Origin: Sphingobacteriales bacterium
GTDB taxonomy: Bacteria > Bacteroidota > Bacteroidia > Chitinophagales > Chitinophagaceae
NCBI GenBank assembly: GCA_004144175.1
Contig: SEFT01000026.1
Span: forward strand, 1 to 36,191
Length of the DNA: 36,191 nt
Reading direction: 5' to 3'
Position numbers and translations under genes: made by a program. Below are positions 7,176 through 15,289 of the stretch, piece after piece (position 1 is the stretch's first letter; each line of letters starts with the position of its first letter). The notes under the pieces are model-generated. The model saw only the letters and a program-made list of their open reading frames with translations, was not told where the DNA came from and did no database searches.

Positions 7176-9050
7176 CTATTTCCATGATGTGTTCATGCGC
7201 AATCCTAATGTATACCAGCGACCCGGCAGCGGCATTATGCCTATCTCCTTATACTGCTGGTCCAGCAGGTTGTTTACATCGGCATAGATGTTCAGTTTCT
7301 TTAGCTGATAACCCACACGCAGATCAACCAGGGTATAGTCATTGGCATTGATGCGGTACTGATAACGGGTAGCGGCATTGACTTGCAGCTTGTTGAAAAA
7401 AGTTGACTGTACCGAAGCAATGAACTGGTGCTTCAATGCCTCGATGGCGTACTTAGATATTTCGGTACCCGTATTCTCTATCTGCGGATGCAGGTAGGTG
7501 TAGGACACATTCAGGCCGAACTTGTAATTATCTGAAAGGCCCATATGCTCGCTCAGCTGGTAGCGCGACTGAAAGGTGATGCCGCTTGTGTTGATGGACT
7601 GAAAATTGCGCGGCTGCCATGGGTCGGTATTGTCAAGCCTTACCCAATCGATGAATTCAGAAATATTGCGGTAGAAGTAAGATGCCTGTGCAAACAGGTG
7701 GCTGCCGTTGTATTGCAGACCACCTTCGGTGTATCCGGCTTTCTCGGGAGATAGCTTATCGTTACCAATGTTGGATGGGCCTTTGTAATAAAGATCGGTA
7801 TAGGTAGGCAGGCGCTGGCCTGTGCTGGCATTTACAAATACCTTCCACGATGGCAGGAAGTAGTAGCCCGCATCTATACCGGGAAATACCTGCCAGCCGT
7901 ATACGCTATTGTAGTTGGCAAAGGCACCGATGCCCGCATTGCCTTTGGCAGAGAAGCGATAACGGTACTCGCCATAGATGCCCAGGTTTTCACGGTTCCA
8001 TTTGCCCAGGTTATTGCTGTTGATCTCTTCGCTGCGGTATTCGGCACCTGCGCCTATGGTACCCTTACCTAGCTCGATGGTGCTTTGCAGCTCGCTGGTC
8101 AGCACGTTGGTCTCGTGTATATTGTGATACACAGCAGGCTTCTGGCGGATGAAGATGTAGTCATCATTATTATACCTGTAGCTCACCCGTGGGCGGATGG
8201 TGATATTGCTCTTAGGCTTGTAAGTGTATAGCACACTGGCTAATGCCGTCTGTACGGTTTCTTTCGATTCTTTATCGGCAGGTGCAGCATAAAAACCATT
8301 AGCGCCAAAGCGGTTGGTGATGTAGCCGCCCGTAGCCTCAATACTGTTCTTAGCGTTGATGGTAATGGCATTTTGATAGAACAGACGATAGGCGCTGAAG
8401 CCGGTATTGTACCTGTATCCATTGCCCTCATCGTGCGCTATCGATAACATATGCGTATGCTTCTTTGTAGCTAATGATGCGGTAGCATTTACACCCCAGC
8501 CGAGGTATGTATCGCCGCTGGCAGTATCTGTCTTAAAGCTGCTGCCCGAGTATACCTGCGCCATTACTTCGTTCTGCTGCGGCCTGCGGGTAATGATGTT
8601 GATAGCGCCTGCCAGTGCGTTGACGCCATAGATGCGTGCAGCGGGGCCACGCAGTACTTCTATATGGTCGATGGCGGAGATAGGCAGGGGTATGTTCATC
8701 AGGTGGTGGCCCGTTTGCGGGTCCGACATCTTTACACCGTTGATGAGTACCAGCACCTGGTCGAAGGTGCTGCCGTCGATGCTAACATCGGCCTGCGCGC
8801 TCCAGGGGCCGCGCTGGCGCAGGTCTACACCTGCTACGTACGATAGCAGTTCCGTAGTGGTCTTTACCGGCAGGGCGTTTATCTGTTTGCTATCGAGTAT
8901 GCTGATGTTCCTGTTCTGCTCGCGGAAGGAGTGCTGGAAGCGGTTCTCTCTGATCACTATGGAATCGAGGCCGTTGGTTTGCTGTGCGTGTACGTTTTCT
9001 GCTTGTGTAAGGGCAAGGGTGCTTAATGTCAGTAAGAGTAATCTTTTCAT
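7176..9050 (-). CDS. TonB-dependent outer-membrane receptor (BtuB/siderophore-receptor type)
   Basis: Energised outer-membrane transporter. The 624-residue product starts at ATG 9050; an upstream in-frame TTG at 9071 would add seven residues before the signal peptide and is unlikely. The signal peptide ends near NVHA-Q. The plug domain contains TTELLSYVAGVDLRQRG, VLVLINGVKMSDP and IEVLRGPAARIYGVNALAGA followed by INIITRRP. A 22-strand-type barrel with alternating aromatic residues follows and ends LGLRMNTSWK, close to a classical terminal strand. There is no carboxypeptidase-regulatory domain and no SusD partner, which favours a cobalamin or siderophore type over a polysaccharide type. I found no cobalamin riboswitch upstream, so the substrate is open. 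An exact -7 box overlaps the leader. Confidence 0.9.
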   Translation of the reverse strand: MKRLLLLTLSTLALTQAENVHAQQTNGLDSIVIRENRFQHSFREQNRNISILDSKQINALPVKTTTELLSYVAGVDLRQRGPWSAQADVSIDGSTFDQVLVLINGVKMSDPQTGHHLMNIPLPISAIDHIEVLRGPAARIYGVNALAGAINIITRRPQQNEVMAQVYSGSSFKTDTASGDTYLGWGVNATASLATKKHTHMLSIAHDEGNGYRYNTGFSAYRLFYQNAITINAKNSIEATGGYITNRFGANGFYAAPADKESKETVQTALASVLYTYKPKSNITIRPRVSYRYNNDDYIFIRQKPAVYHNIHETNVLTSELQSTIELGKGTIGAGAEYRSEEINSNNLGKWNRENLGIYGEYRYRFSAKGNAGIGAFANYNSVYGWQVFPGIDAGYYFLPSWKVFVNASTGQRLPTYTDLYYKGPSNIGNDKLSPEKAGYTEGGLQYNGSHLFAQASYFYRNISEFIDWVRLDNTDPWQPRNFQSINTSGITFQSRYQLSEHMGLSDNYKFGLNVSYTYLHPQIENTGTEISKYAIEALKHQFIASVQSTFFNKLQVNAATRYQYRINANDYTLVDLRVGYQLKKLNIYADVNNLLDQQYKEIGIMPLPGRWYTLGLRMNTSWK

Positions 9051-9068
9051 TATGTGATTTTTGCGGCG

Positions 9069-9076
9069 CAAAGATA
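9069..9076 (-). promoter_or_regulatory. Candidate -7 promoter element for the TonB-dependent receptor
   Basis: TATCTTTG on the minus strand, an exact TAnnTTTG match 18 bases before the ATG at 9050, implying a very short leader. The -33 region is T-rich but has no clean TTG. Confidence 0.45.
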
Positions 9077-9620
9077 TAGGGGTTGTACCTCATAAAACAC
9101 TTATGAAAAAGGATGTATGGTTGGTATCAGTTATATGCTATTGTGTTGCCTGCCCGTTTTAAGCTGTGCAAAATTGCAATAGATACAATACAAGTACAGA
9201 AATGCACACCCCCTTATTTCACCTGATTTTCAGGATTTCTGTTGTAAAAAATCCGGTTTCGAATGATTGCGACAAATAACAGCTTTCAATGAGCGATTGG
9301 TAGCTGCTTGATGCAGGTTTACCAGGCGATCACGGTGCTGTAAAGCTGCTGCTTAGCTGCTGTTCAGGTGATGTTGCGTGGTCGTTGTGTGGCTGTCACG
9401 TAGGTGCTGTGCAGCCGTTCTGCAGATGTGGAGGTGCATCAAGCCTGCCTGGATTTTCAATAATAGAGGGTGTACAAAACTGCCTGGCAAAAATCTGAGG
9501 CGTAACTTGCAAGTCTGTAGGACTTGCAAGGGAGAGGGGGTAAGATTAGAGGAACGAGGACGGTGGCGGCAGGTTATTGGTGAATAATACTTACGAGGAC
9601 GAGAATACTACCTTATTGAT
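9077..9620. other. Non-coding interval between the TonB receptor and the first lipoprotein
   Basis: About 540 bases with no credible gene. The plus-strand frame at 9378-9587 has no recognisable protein character. The interval holds GCTG-rich low-complexity sequence around 9300-9410, with AGCTGCT three times, and a widely spaced inverted repeat (GCTTGATGCA at 9306-9315, TGCATCAAGC at 9435-9444). It also contains the compact palindrome at 9506-9530. No tRNA, cobalamin riboswitch or attachment site is apparent. Confidence 0.6.
9506..9530. repeat. REP-like perfect hairpin
   Basis: CTTGCAAGTC and its exact reverse complement GACTTGCAAG are separated by TGTAG. It is followed by a G-rich run (GGGAGAGGGGG) rather than T residues, so it does not look like a terminator on the plus strand. 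The form, a short perfect palindrome in an intergenic gap, resembles repetitive extragenic palindromes. Copy number elsewhere in the genome is unknown. Confidence 0.55.
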
Positions 9621-10184
9621 TTATTCGCCTTTAAGCTGATTTAGCTTTCTCATCCTTTTATTTTTAGGAGCTTTCTTTACTCCAAAGTATTCCATATCAT
9701 CTCTTGTTACAAAATAATAGTTTCGAAATAGGGTGATCAGACCAGCATAAAAATCGTTTTGAGGCGATCCGCCTTCGTAATTAGACTTTGAACGACCATT
9801 GATAAAGTATTTATCCAGTATATTTTTGACGTACCTTTTCTTAAGTCTCTTTTCATCAACCACTACAGTTACCGTATTTAGGCTTTTGCATAAGTCCCCA
9901 AATCGTCTATTGAGAAAGGCTTTTTGTACTACCTCCTTATCAAATTCTGAATAGGACATATTTTTATAACACTGTCTCTTTAAATCGGCGATATCAACCA
10001 GTTTATACACTGATAGCTTAACATCTGAATCAGAAATCTTTAGCGGCAGAAGGATAGACAGTGTGCTTTCGCCAAAATATGTGGTATCTCCCAAGTATGC
10101 TTTTCTATACTCAGAATATGGTTTATGCCTTATTGCAGTACAGCTATATAAGCATACACACATAATATATACTAACCACTTCAT
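9621..10184 (-). CDS. Hypothetical lipoprotein
   Basis: Not recognised. The 187-residue product begins MKWLVYIMC and reaches a lipobox LYSC at about residue 15, so it is predicted to be a lipoprotein anchored in the envelope. The mature part is rich in Lys, Tyr and Asn and ends in a strongly basic tail (KKAPKNKRMRKLNQLKGE). The ATG at 10184 is chosen over an in-frame GTG at 10226 because only it puts the signal peptide at the N-terminus. The gene is visibly more A+T-rich than the flanking housekeeping genes and sits among hairpins, which suggests accessory or acquired DNA. It may form a unit with the lipoprotein gene at 10509. Confidence 0.7.
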   Translation of the reverse strand: MKWLVYIMCVCLYSCTAIRHKPYSEYRKAYLGDTTYFGESTLSILLPLKISDSDVKLSVYKLVDIADLKRQCYKNMSYSEFDKEVVQKAFLNRRFGDLCKSLNTVTVVVDEKRLKKRYVKNILDKYFINGRSKSNYEGGSPQNDFYAGLITLFRNYYFVTRDDMEYFGVKKAPKNKRMRKLNQLKGE

Positions 10185-10229
10185 TGAGTAATTTGGATAT
10201 TTAAGGTTGAAACTTCTTGGCCTCACTGG

Positions 10230-10249
10230 TTTAAGTCTTCAGACTTAAA
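10230..10249. repeat. Palindrome TTTAAGTCT-TC-AGACTTAAA
   Basis: Perfect 9-bp inverted repeat around two central bases, 46 bases upstream of the lipoprotein ATG at 10184. The tiny loop makes a protein-binding operator as plausible as an RNA hairpin. Confidence 0.55.
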
Positions 10250-10264
10250 TCTAACAAATAAAAA

Positions 10265-10360
10265 GCAGGTCTCCTGACCGGCAAGATTACTAAACAGCTT
10301 AATAGGGATTCGAGATGCCGTACCAGCTTCAGTACAAATGCTGCCGGTCGGGAGACCTGC
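10265..10360 (-). repeat. Long inverted repeat with 19-bp arms and 58-base loop
   Basis: The arms 10265-10283 and 10342-10360 are reverse complements with one G/T-type mismatch. Each arm also contains its own small palindrome (GGTC-N4-GACC), so alternative folds are possible. On the minus strand the structure ends in CTGCTTTTTATTT, which is terminator-like and lies between the two lipoprotein genes. It could be a terminator with an unusually large loop, an attenuator or a small repeat element. Confidence 0.6.
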
Positions 10361-10370
10361 ATTTATATTT

Positions 10371-10403
10371 TGGTTTCAGTCTCCCTGCGAACGACTGAAA
10401 CCA
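10371..10403. repeat. 11-bp perfect hairpin
   Basis: TGGTTTCAGTC (10371-10381) and GACTGAAACCA (10393-10403) pair perfectly around an 11-base loop, only 10 bases from the long inverted repeat. Together they form a tandem hairpin cluster. Confidence 0.6.
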
Positions 10404-10508
10404 GTTGCTTACAGCTAAAAAACATTCTCGGTCAGCCTGAAGAACACCAACAAGGCGCGAATATTCTATTGGCACCAACAAGAGCAAAAATGTGAAACGC
10501 TGTATTAA

Positions 10509-11204
10509 TTACATATCGCTTATGTTAATTTCTTGAACCTCTAATAGCTTATCACCTTTCTTAAATAGACGGATTCCATTTGATTCATAATTGTAAAGTA
10601 TGTTCTGGAAGATCTCGTAGTATTTATTACTGTGCTCTCTTGGAATCCTCAATGTTAAATCGTAAATCATGCCATTTAATGAGAGGTTCATTGCAAACAT
10701 GAAATAGTCTTTTTTATTTAGAGTGGTAGTAAATTCTGCACTATAGACTTCTCTATCTTTGTAGACGAGTTTTTTAACACTTGAACCTGTTAAACGATCC
10801 GTGGTATCATTTATAAGCTGATTTGAAACTTCTTTTAGGTAGTTGGCAATAGTCAATTTATTAACAACTTCATCATGTCTCATTACAACAAAAAATGAAT
10901 TTTCATTTGAGGTATCTGGTCTGGCTAGAAATAAAGCCTTGCTTTGCCCAATAGCATTCCATTTTTTAGGACAGCAAATCTTATCATATTGAACATTGTA
11001 ACAAGTCCAATCATTGGGACTAATTTTACTGCCTTCTTTGATTGCAAATTTTTCTACTGTCATTACATCCTTAGAACTGTTTGAATCTTTCGAGTCTCGG
11101 GCACAAGAGGATAACAATAGAAATGCAATACATGAATATATCTTCCTCCACTGCCGATGTTTATCACCAACGAGCTTGTACGAAACAATTGTATTTTCAT
11201 CCAT
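10509..11204 (-). CDS. Hypothetical lipoprotein, possible PsbP-like fold
   Basis: Not recognised with confidence. The 231-residue protein has an unusually long charged N-region (about 22 residues), then a hydrophobic core and a lipobox LSSC at about residue 34. No other ATG, GTG or TTG fits better. The mature part runs from a Ser/Asp-rich linker into a mixed region with a Trp, a CC pair (KICCPKKW) and alternating strands, ending near YEIFQNILYNYE. That pattern is reminiscent of PsbP/DUF1795-type ligand-binding domains, which is only a weak inference. It is A+T-rich like the neighbouring lipoprotein gene at 9621, from which hairpins separate it. Confidence 0.7.
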   Translation of the reverse strand: MDENTIVSYKLVGDKHRQWRKIYSCIAFLLLSSCARDSKDSNSSKDVMTVEKFAIKEGSKISPNDWTCYNVQYDKICCPKKWNAIGQSKALFLARPDTSNENSFFVVMRHDEVVNKLTIANYLKEVSNQLINDTTDRLTGSSVKKLVYKDREVYSAEFTTTLNKKDYFMFAMNLSLNGMIYDLTLRIPREHSNKYYEIFQNILYNYESNGIRLFKKGDKLLEVQEINISDM

Positions 11205-11270
11205 AATAGACTACAATAATAACTGGTGTAGTAACGGTAAATATACACAAGCTTCTGTGAGGTATAACAA

Positions 11271-11873
11271 CTACAACGGCCCCACTAAAAACGATCCCTC
11301 AACCGCGACCCTGTTACCAGGCGTTCGCTCGGCTTTATCTACTGTTACGTAGCTCCTGATGTCGTCACCACCAAAGTCTATCTCTTCGCCAAGCTGCAAG
11401 TCTTGCGGATGCTGTTTTATGTACTGCGCCAGTTTGCCGGTGCCAAGCTTAACGTCCGTAGCCACATCCAGATTATTGTAGATGCTCTGCATAGATGATA
11501 TCGCCTTTCGGTAAGCATAGGCAGCATTTATAGAATCTGCTACCGATGCCGCTGATACAAAGCGAAAGGTAAGCACATAATATTCGCAGCCGGTATGTAT
11601 TACCATAAGGCTGTCTCCGTTTTTAAGTATGGTACGTTCTGTTGCCGAAAAGCTGTCTTGCCCGAACTGGAATACTGCCTGTGGGAAGGCCGATTTTTTT
11701 AGCACCGGTACAGCCGCTCCACGTGCACAGCCCGACAAGTCCATCGTATCATCTCCAGGATATTCGCTGCCTAAGAAGCTATCGACCTGTATGGTGCTTT
11801 CCGCTGTCTCTTTGCTTGCATTTGTATTGCAGGAGATACAGGCTGTGAGGAAGCGTAGGATAAGGATGCGCAT
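11271..11873 (-). CDS. Hypothetical lipoprotein
   Basis: Not recognised. Starting at ATG 11873 the 200-residue product has a short basic-hydrophobic signal (MRILILRFL) and Cys residues at 12 and 15, either of which could be the lipidated Cys (LTAC or CISC). The mature part has two further Cys (SGCARG and TGCEYY) that could form a disulfide, and an Ala-rich helical stretch near the middle. In-frame GTG and ATG codons further upstream (11951, 11900) would bury the signal peptide, so I rejected them. It is divergent from the BatA-like gene and shares with it a 91-base promoter gap. Confidence 0.65.
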   Translation of the reverse strand: MRILILRFLTACISCNTNASKETAESTIQVDSFLGSEYPGDDTMDLSGCARGAAVPVLKKSAFPQAVFQFGQDSFSATERTILKNGDSLMVIHTGCEYYVLTFRFVSAASVADSINAAYAYRKAISSMQSIYNNLDVATDVKLGTGKLAQYIKQHPQDLQLGEEIDFGGDDIRSYVTVDKAERTPGNRVAVEGSFLVGPL

Positions 11874-11952
11874 ATACTCTAAAATAATAGATTTTAACAT
11901 AGCATTGCCGCTACGGCAGAACTTTCCCCCACCATCCAATCCCTCATTCACT

Positions 11953-11960
11953 TATATTTG
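11953..11960 (+). promoter_or_regulatory. Candidate -7 promoter element almost touching the BatA-like start codon
   Basis: TATATTTG, an exact TAnnTTTG match, ends four bases before the GTG at 11965. If used, transcription would begin at or within a few bases of the start codon, giving a nearly leaderless mRNA. The -33 region shows no TTG. Confidence 0.35.
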
Positions 11961-11964
11961 TTAG

Positions 11965-14010
11965 GTGAGTTTTCTCTATCCCTTTTTCCTGGTTGCCGGG
12001 TTGCTGCTGGCTATACCTGTGCTGATACACCTGTTCAACCTGCGCAGGTACAAGACGGTATATTTTCCGCATACCCGCTTCCTGAAGAACATTCAGCTGA
12101 AGAGCCAAAAGCAGTCGCAGATAAGGCATAAGCTGCTGCTGGCTTTGCGTATGCTGTTCCTGGCAACACTGATACTGGCCTTCGCACAGCCCTTCTTCAT
12201 GGGCGATAAAAAGGCAGAGACCAGCAAGAACCTCCAGGTCATCTACCTCGACAACTCGGCCAGTATGTCGGTAAAGAAAGGCGCACGCAGCCTGCTGGAA
12301 GTAGCCAAAGATGCCGCAAGGCAGCAGGTGAGGCAGGCCCCTCAAGGCAGCCGAATAGTACTGCTCACCAACGACAAGCCCGTGAGCTACCAGCCCTTAC
12401 CCGCCGACAAAGTACTCACCGCCATTAACGGTACCGATATATCTTCCGCCACCAAAACATCTAACCAGGTATGGGCCACTGTACAGAGCATCGTACAGAA
12501 CGAAAGTATGGACGGCGCGGATGTATATTATTATTCCGACTTTCAGCGCAATGCCTTCAGCCAGGCGCGCGATAAGAACCTGATGGATAAGATCAATTTC
12601 ATCGGGGTGCCCATACAGGCCAATACCGTGCAGAATATATATATAGATACCGCTTACCTCAACTCGCCTGTATTACAGACAGGGCAGAGCAATCAACTTA
12701 TCGTACATACCCGTGCCGTAGGCAAGCTGCCTGCTGAGATGCCCGTGATGCAGCTATCCATCAACGGACAGGTAAAAAGTGCCACCTCGCTCAACTTTAA
12801 TGATAAGAATGAGGGCATCGATACGCTGGCCTTCCATGTAAACGATGCAGGCTGGCAGCGCATGACGCTGGCGCTGAATGATGCAGCCGTGCGGTTCGAC
12901 GACACCTTTATGATAACGGCCCGCAGCGCCCCCAACCTGTCAATACTGGTGCTGAACGAAGGGCAAACAAACCCGTACATACAAGCTGCCTTCCGCGCCT
13001 ACAATGGCTTTCGTCTCAACCAGGTACCTGCTGCACAAGCCCCCGGCGACCTGCAGGAGTACAACCTGATCATCCTGAATGGCATCACCCGGATAGACGA
13101 TGCTATGGCGGGGACCATTGCCAAAGCCCTCAACCAGGGCCAAAGCATCTGCATCTTCCCCGGCCGTACCGATAATGTAGCAGGGTTGAATGAAGGCCTG
13201 CGCAAGCTCGGCGACATCAGTATCTCAGGCATCGAAACCGAAGTACAGCCGGCCAGTACCCTGCAACAGGGCAGCAATCTTGTAAAAGACCTGTTTGAGC
13301 GGGTGCCTGAAAACGTACAGCTGCCCGTAGCCAACTGGCATTATATAATAGATGCAGGGTTGACCGCCAACCAGCAGGCGATACTCAGCTTCCGCAATGG
13401 CGATCCCTTCCTGGCGAAGTATACACCTTCACGCGGACAATTATATATAACCGCTACCAGCGCCGACCTGACGGGCGGCAACTTCCCCGGCAGTTATTTC
13501 TTTGTGCCCTTTCTGTACCAGATGGCCATGCAGTCGCGGGGTGGAGATGTGTACGCCATTACTGCAGGCAAGCAACAGCCTGTGTACCTGCCGCTTAATA
13601 ATGCAGATGAGCGTAATATGATACACTTGTACGCACGCGGCATAGATGCTATACCGCCCCAGCGCCCCAGCGGTGCCGGGCTGGAGGTGTTTGCCGACCA
13701 GGTGATAAGCCAATCTGGCTTCTATACCCTCGCATCGACACAGGGGGGCGACACCACAGCCATTGCCCTGAACCAAGACCGTACCGAGTCTTCGCTCGAC
13801 CTCTGGAACATCAGCAACCTGAAAGACCAGTGGAAAGGCAAGGGTATAAAATGGATGGATGTGAACCGCGCCGCCGTCGCCAACAGCACTGTAAACAGTG
13901 CCAGCTTCCCGCTTTGGAAAGTTTGTGTTATTTTAGCCCTGTTAATGCTGGCTGCCGAAACTTTTGTTCTGGCAGGCAGTCTTCGCAAACCAACTGCTGC
14001 TGCTCAATAG
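11965..14010 (+). CDS. BatA-like membrane protein with von Willebrand A domain
   Basis: The 681-residue protein begins with the BatA/aerotolerance N-terminal domain: a first helix at residues 2-23 (FLYPFFLVAGLLLAIPVLIH), the LFNLRRYKTVYFPHTRFL signature, and a second helix at about 57-77. A vWA-like domain follows, with an intact MIDAS start DNSASMS (DxSxS). A long periplasmic region comes next, and a last helix at about 650-668 precedes a short Ala-rich tail. Family members are linked to oxidative or envelope stress, but their biochemical role is not settled. It starts at a GTG because a TAG lies directly upstream in frame. It is the first gene of a tight operon; the next gene begins 6 bases after its stop. 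No MoxR ATPase or BatB-E genes lie beside it. Confidence 0.9.
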   Translation: MSFLYPFFLVAGLLLAIPVLIHLFNLRRYKTVYFPHTRFLKNIQLKSQKQSQIRHKLLLALRMLFLATLILAFAQPFFMGDKKAETSKNLQVIYLDNSASMSVKKGARSLLEVAKDAARQQVRQAPQGSRIVLLTNDKPVSYQPLPADKVLTAINGTDISSATKTSNQVWATVQSIVQNESMDGADVYYYSDFQRNAFSQARDKNLMDKINFIGVPIQANTVQNIYIDTAYLNSPVLQTGQSNQLIVHTRAVGKLPAEMPVMQLSINGQVKSATSLNFNDKNEGIDTLAFHVNDAGWQRMTLALNDAAVRFDDTFMITARSAPNLSILVLNEGQTNPYIQAAFRAYNGFRLNQVPAAQAPGDLQEYNLIILNGITRIDDAMAGTIAKALNQGQSICIFPGRTDNVAGLNEGLRKLGDISISGIETEVQPASTLQQGSNLVKDLFERVPENVQLPVANWHYIIDAGLTANQQAILSFRNGDPFLAKYTPSRGQLYITATSADLTGGNFPGSYFFVPFLYQMAMQSRGGDVYAITAGKQQPVYLPLNNADERNMIHLYARGIDAIPPQRPSGAGLEVFADQVISQSGFYTLASTQGGDTTAIALNQDRTESSLDLWNISNLKDQWKGKGIKWMDVNRAAVANSTVNSASFPLWKVCVILALLMLAAETFVLAGSLRKPTAAAQ

Positions 14011-14016
14011 CCAAAT

Positions 14017-15285
14017 ATGCTCGTGCTCATCCGACAGGCAAAGATCGTAGACCAACGATCTGAGTTTCATAACAAGAAAGCTGATATACTCATTGAAAAT
14101 GGCATTATTAAAGATATAGCTGCCGGTCTTGATGCTACTGCCGATACCGTTATAGAGCAGGAAGACCTGCACGTAAGCCAGGGCTGGGTCGACATCTTTG
14201 CCGACTACCGTGAGCCGGGCTACGAGCAAAAGGAAAGTATATCAACCGGGCTTGCTGCTGCTGCTGCGGGTGGTTTTACCAATGTATTGCTGCTACCCAA
14301 TACCAACCCTGTTATCGACAATAAGTCGGTGGTAGAGTTTGTACAGCATAAGGCTAAAGGCCACGCAGTAAGCGTACATCCGCTGGGCGCAGTTACCAAA
14401 AACATAGAAGGAAAGAACCTGGCAGAAATGCTGGATATGCATACGCACGGCGCCATAGCCTTTACCGATGGCTGGAAGCCCGTGCAAAACCCCAACCTGC
14501 TGCTGAAGGCGCTGGAATATGTAAAGGCATTCGATGGTACGGTGATTCAGCTACCTGTGGACACAGCGCTGAGTGCCGGTGGCCTGATGCATGAGGGACC
14601 GGTATCAACACGCCTGGGCATGGCGGGTATGCCTGCACTGGCCGAGACCTTGTTCATACACCGCGACCTGGAACTGCTGCGTTATACAGGGTCGAGGCTG
14701 CACATTACCGGGGTATCTACTGCCGAAGGTATCGATATGATACGCAAGGCCAAGGCCGAAGGACTGCATGTGACCTGTTCAGTAACGCCCTACCACCTCA
14801 CCCTGACTGACGAAGCACTCAACAGCTATAGCAGCCTGTATAAGGTAATGCCGCCGCTACGTCCCGAGGCCGACAGGCTGGCGCTGATAGCGGGCATTAA
14901 AGATGGAACGGTCGACTGCATTACATCTCACCACCGCCCGCAGGAGTGGGATGCCAAAGAAAAAGAATTTGAATACGCTGCCGACGGTATGAACATACAG
15001 GAAATGGCATTCCGCATAGTATGGGAAGCCCTCGGCGAAGAAATAGGAATAGAAAAGCTGGTAAACCTGTTTGCACTTACGCCACGTGCTATCTTCGGGT
15101 TGAAGGCCGATGATATAGCAAAAGGCAATAAGGCAGAACTGACCTTTTTTACCACAAAAGGCAAAGCGACAGTAGACGGAAAGACTATGAAATCGGCATC
15201 AAGGAACAACCCGTTCATAGGTAAAGAGCTGGCCGGGCAGGTAGTGGGTATCTTAAGCAATACATCGCTGCATATAAACATATAA
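14017..15285 (+). CDS. Dihydroorotase-like amidohydrolase without catalytic metal ligands
   Basis: The 422-residue protein follows dihydroorotase along its whole length: DYREPGYEQKE, LLLPNTNPVID, the HEGP and ALAE segments, LHITGVSTAEG and TCSVTPYH. The signature HxH before REPG is replaced by F61-A-D63. The usual TDHAPH is SHHRPQ (304-309), so the catalytic Asp and a flanking His are missing. It is therefore probably not an active zinc dihydroorotase. Comparable inactive homologues (PyrC') support aspartate carbamoyltransferase assembly in some bacteria, and similar metal-less forms are common in Bacteroidota. Tools often call such genes pyrC. It sits 6 bases after the BatA-like gene and 4 bases before the DUF4199 gene. 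Confidence 0.88.
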   Translation: MLVLIRQAKIVDQRSEFHNKKADILIENGIIKDIAAGLDATADTVIEQEDLHVSQGWVDIFADYREPGYEQKESISTGLAAAAAGGFTNVLLLPNTNPVIDNKSVVEFVQHKAKGHAVSVHPLGAVTKNIEGKNLAEMLDMHTHGAIAFTDGWKPVQNPNLLLKALEYVKAFDGTVIQLPVDTALSAGGLMHEGPVSTRLGMAGMPALAETLFIHRDLELLRYTGSRLHITGVSTAEGIDMIRKAKAEGLHVTCSVTPYHLTLTDEALNSYSSLYKVMPPLRPEADRLALIAGIKDGTVDCITSHHRPQEWDAKEKEFEYAADGMNIQEMAFRIVWEALGEEIGIEKLVNLFALTPRAIFGLKADDIAKGNKAELTFFTTKGKATVDGKTMKSASRNNPFIGKELAGQVVGILSNTSLHINI

Positions 15286-15289
15286 GTAT

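Larger units (their letters stand above)
10185..10508. other. Hairpin-rich non-coding interval between two lipoprotein genes
   Basis: About 320 bases without a gene. It carries three inverted repeats (listed separately at 10230, 10265 and 10371) and a direct repeat of CACCAACAAG at 10445-10454 and 10473-10482. Nothing in it resembles a known RNA family or a transposase fragment. Confidence 0.6.

Noticed and set aside
9051-9480. Cobalamin riboswitch upstream of the TonB-dependent receptor
   Set aside because: The leader would be very short if the TATCTTTG box is used, and I could not find the conserved B12-box or the core hairpins on the minus strand.
9378-9587. 69-codon plus-strand frame in the gap before the lipoproteins
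   Set aside because: It crosses a REP-like palindrome and G-rich run, has no signal, fold pattern or ribosome-binding site.
10445-10482. CRISPR-like direct repeat CACCAACAAG
   Set aside because: Only two copies of ten bases with an 18-base gap; no array and no cas gene.
14017-15285. Active pyrimidine-pathway dihydroorotase (pyrC)
   Set aside because: Overall similarity is strong, but the HxH metal ligands and the catalytic Asp are replaced, so the catalytic name was withheld.
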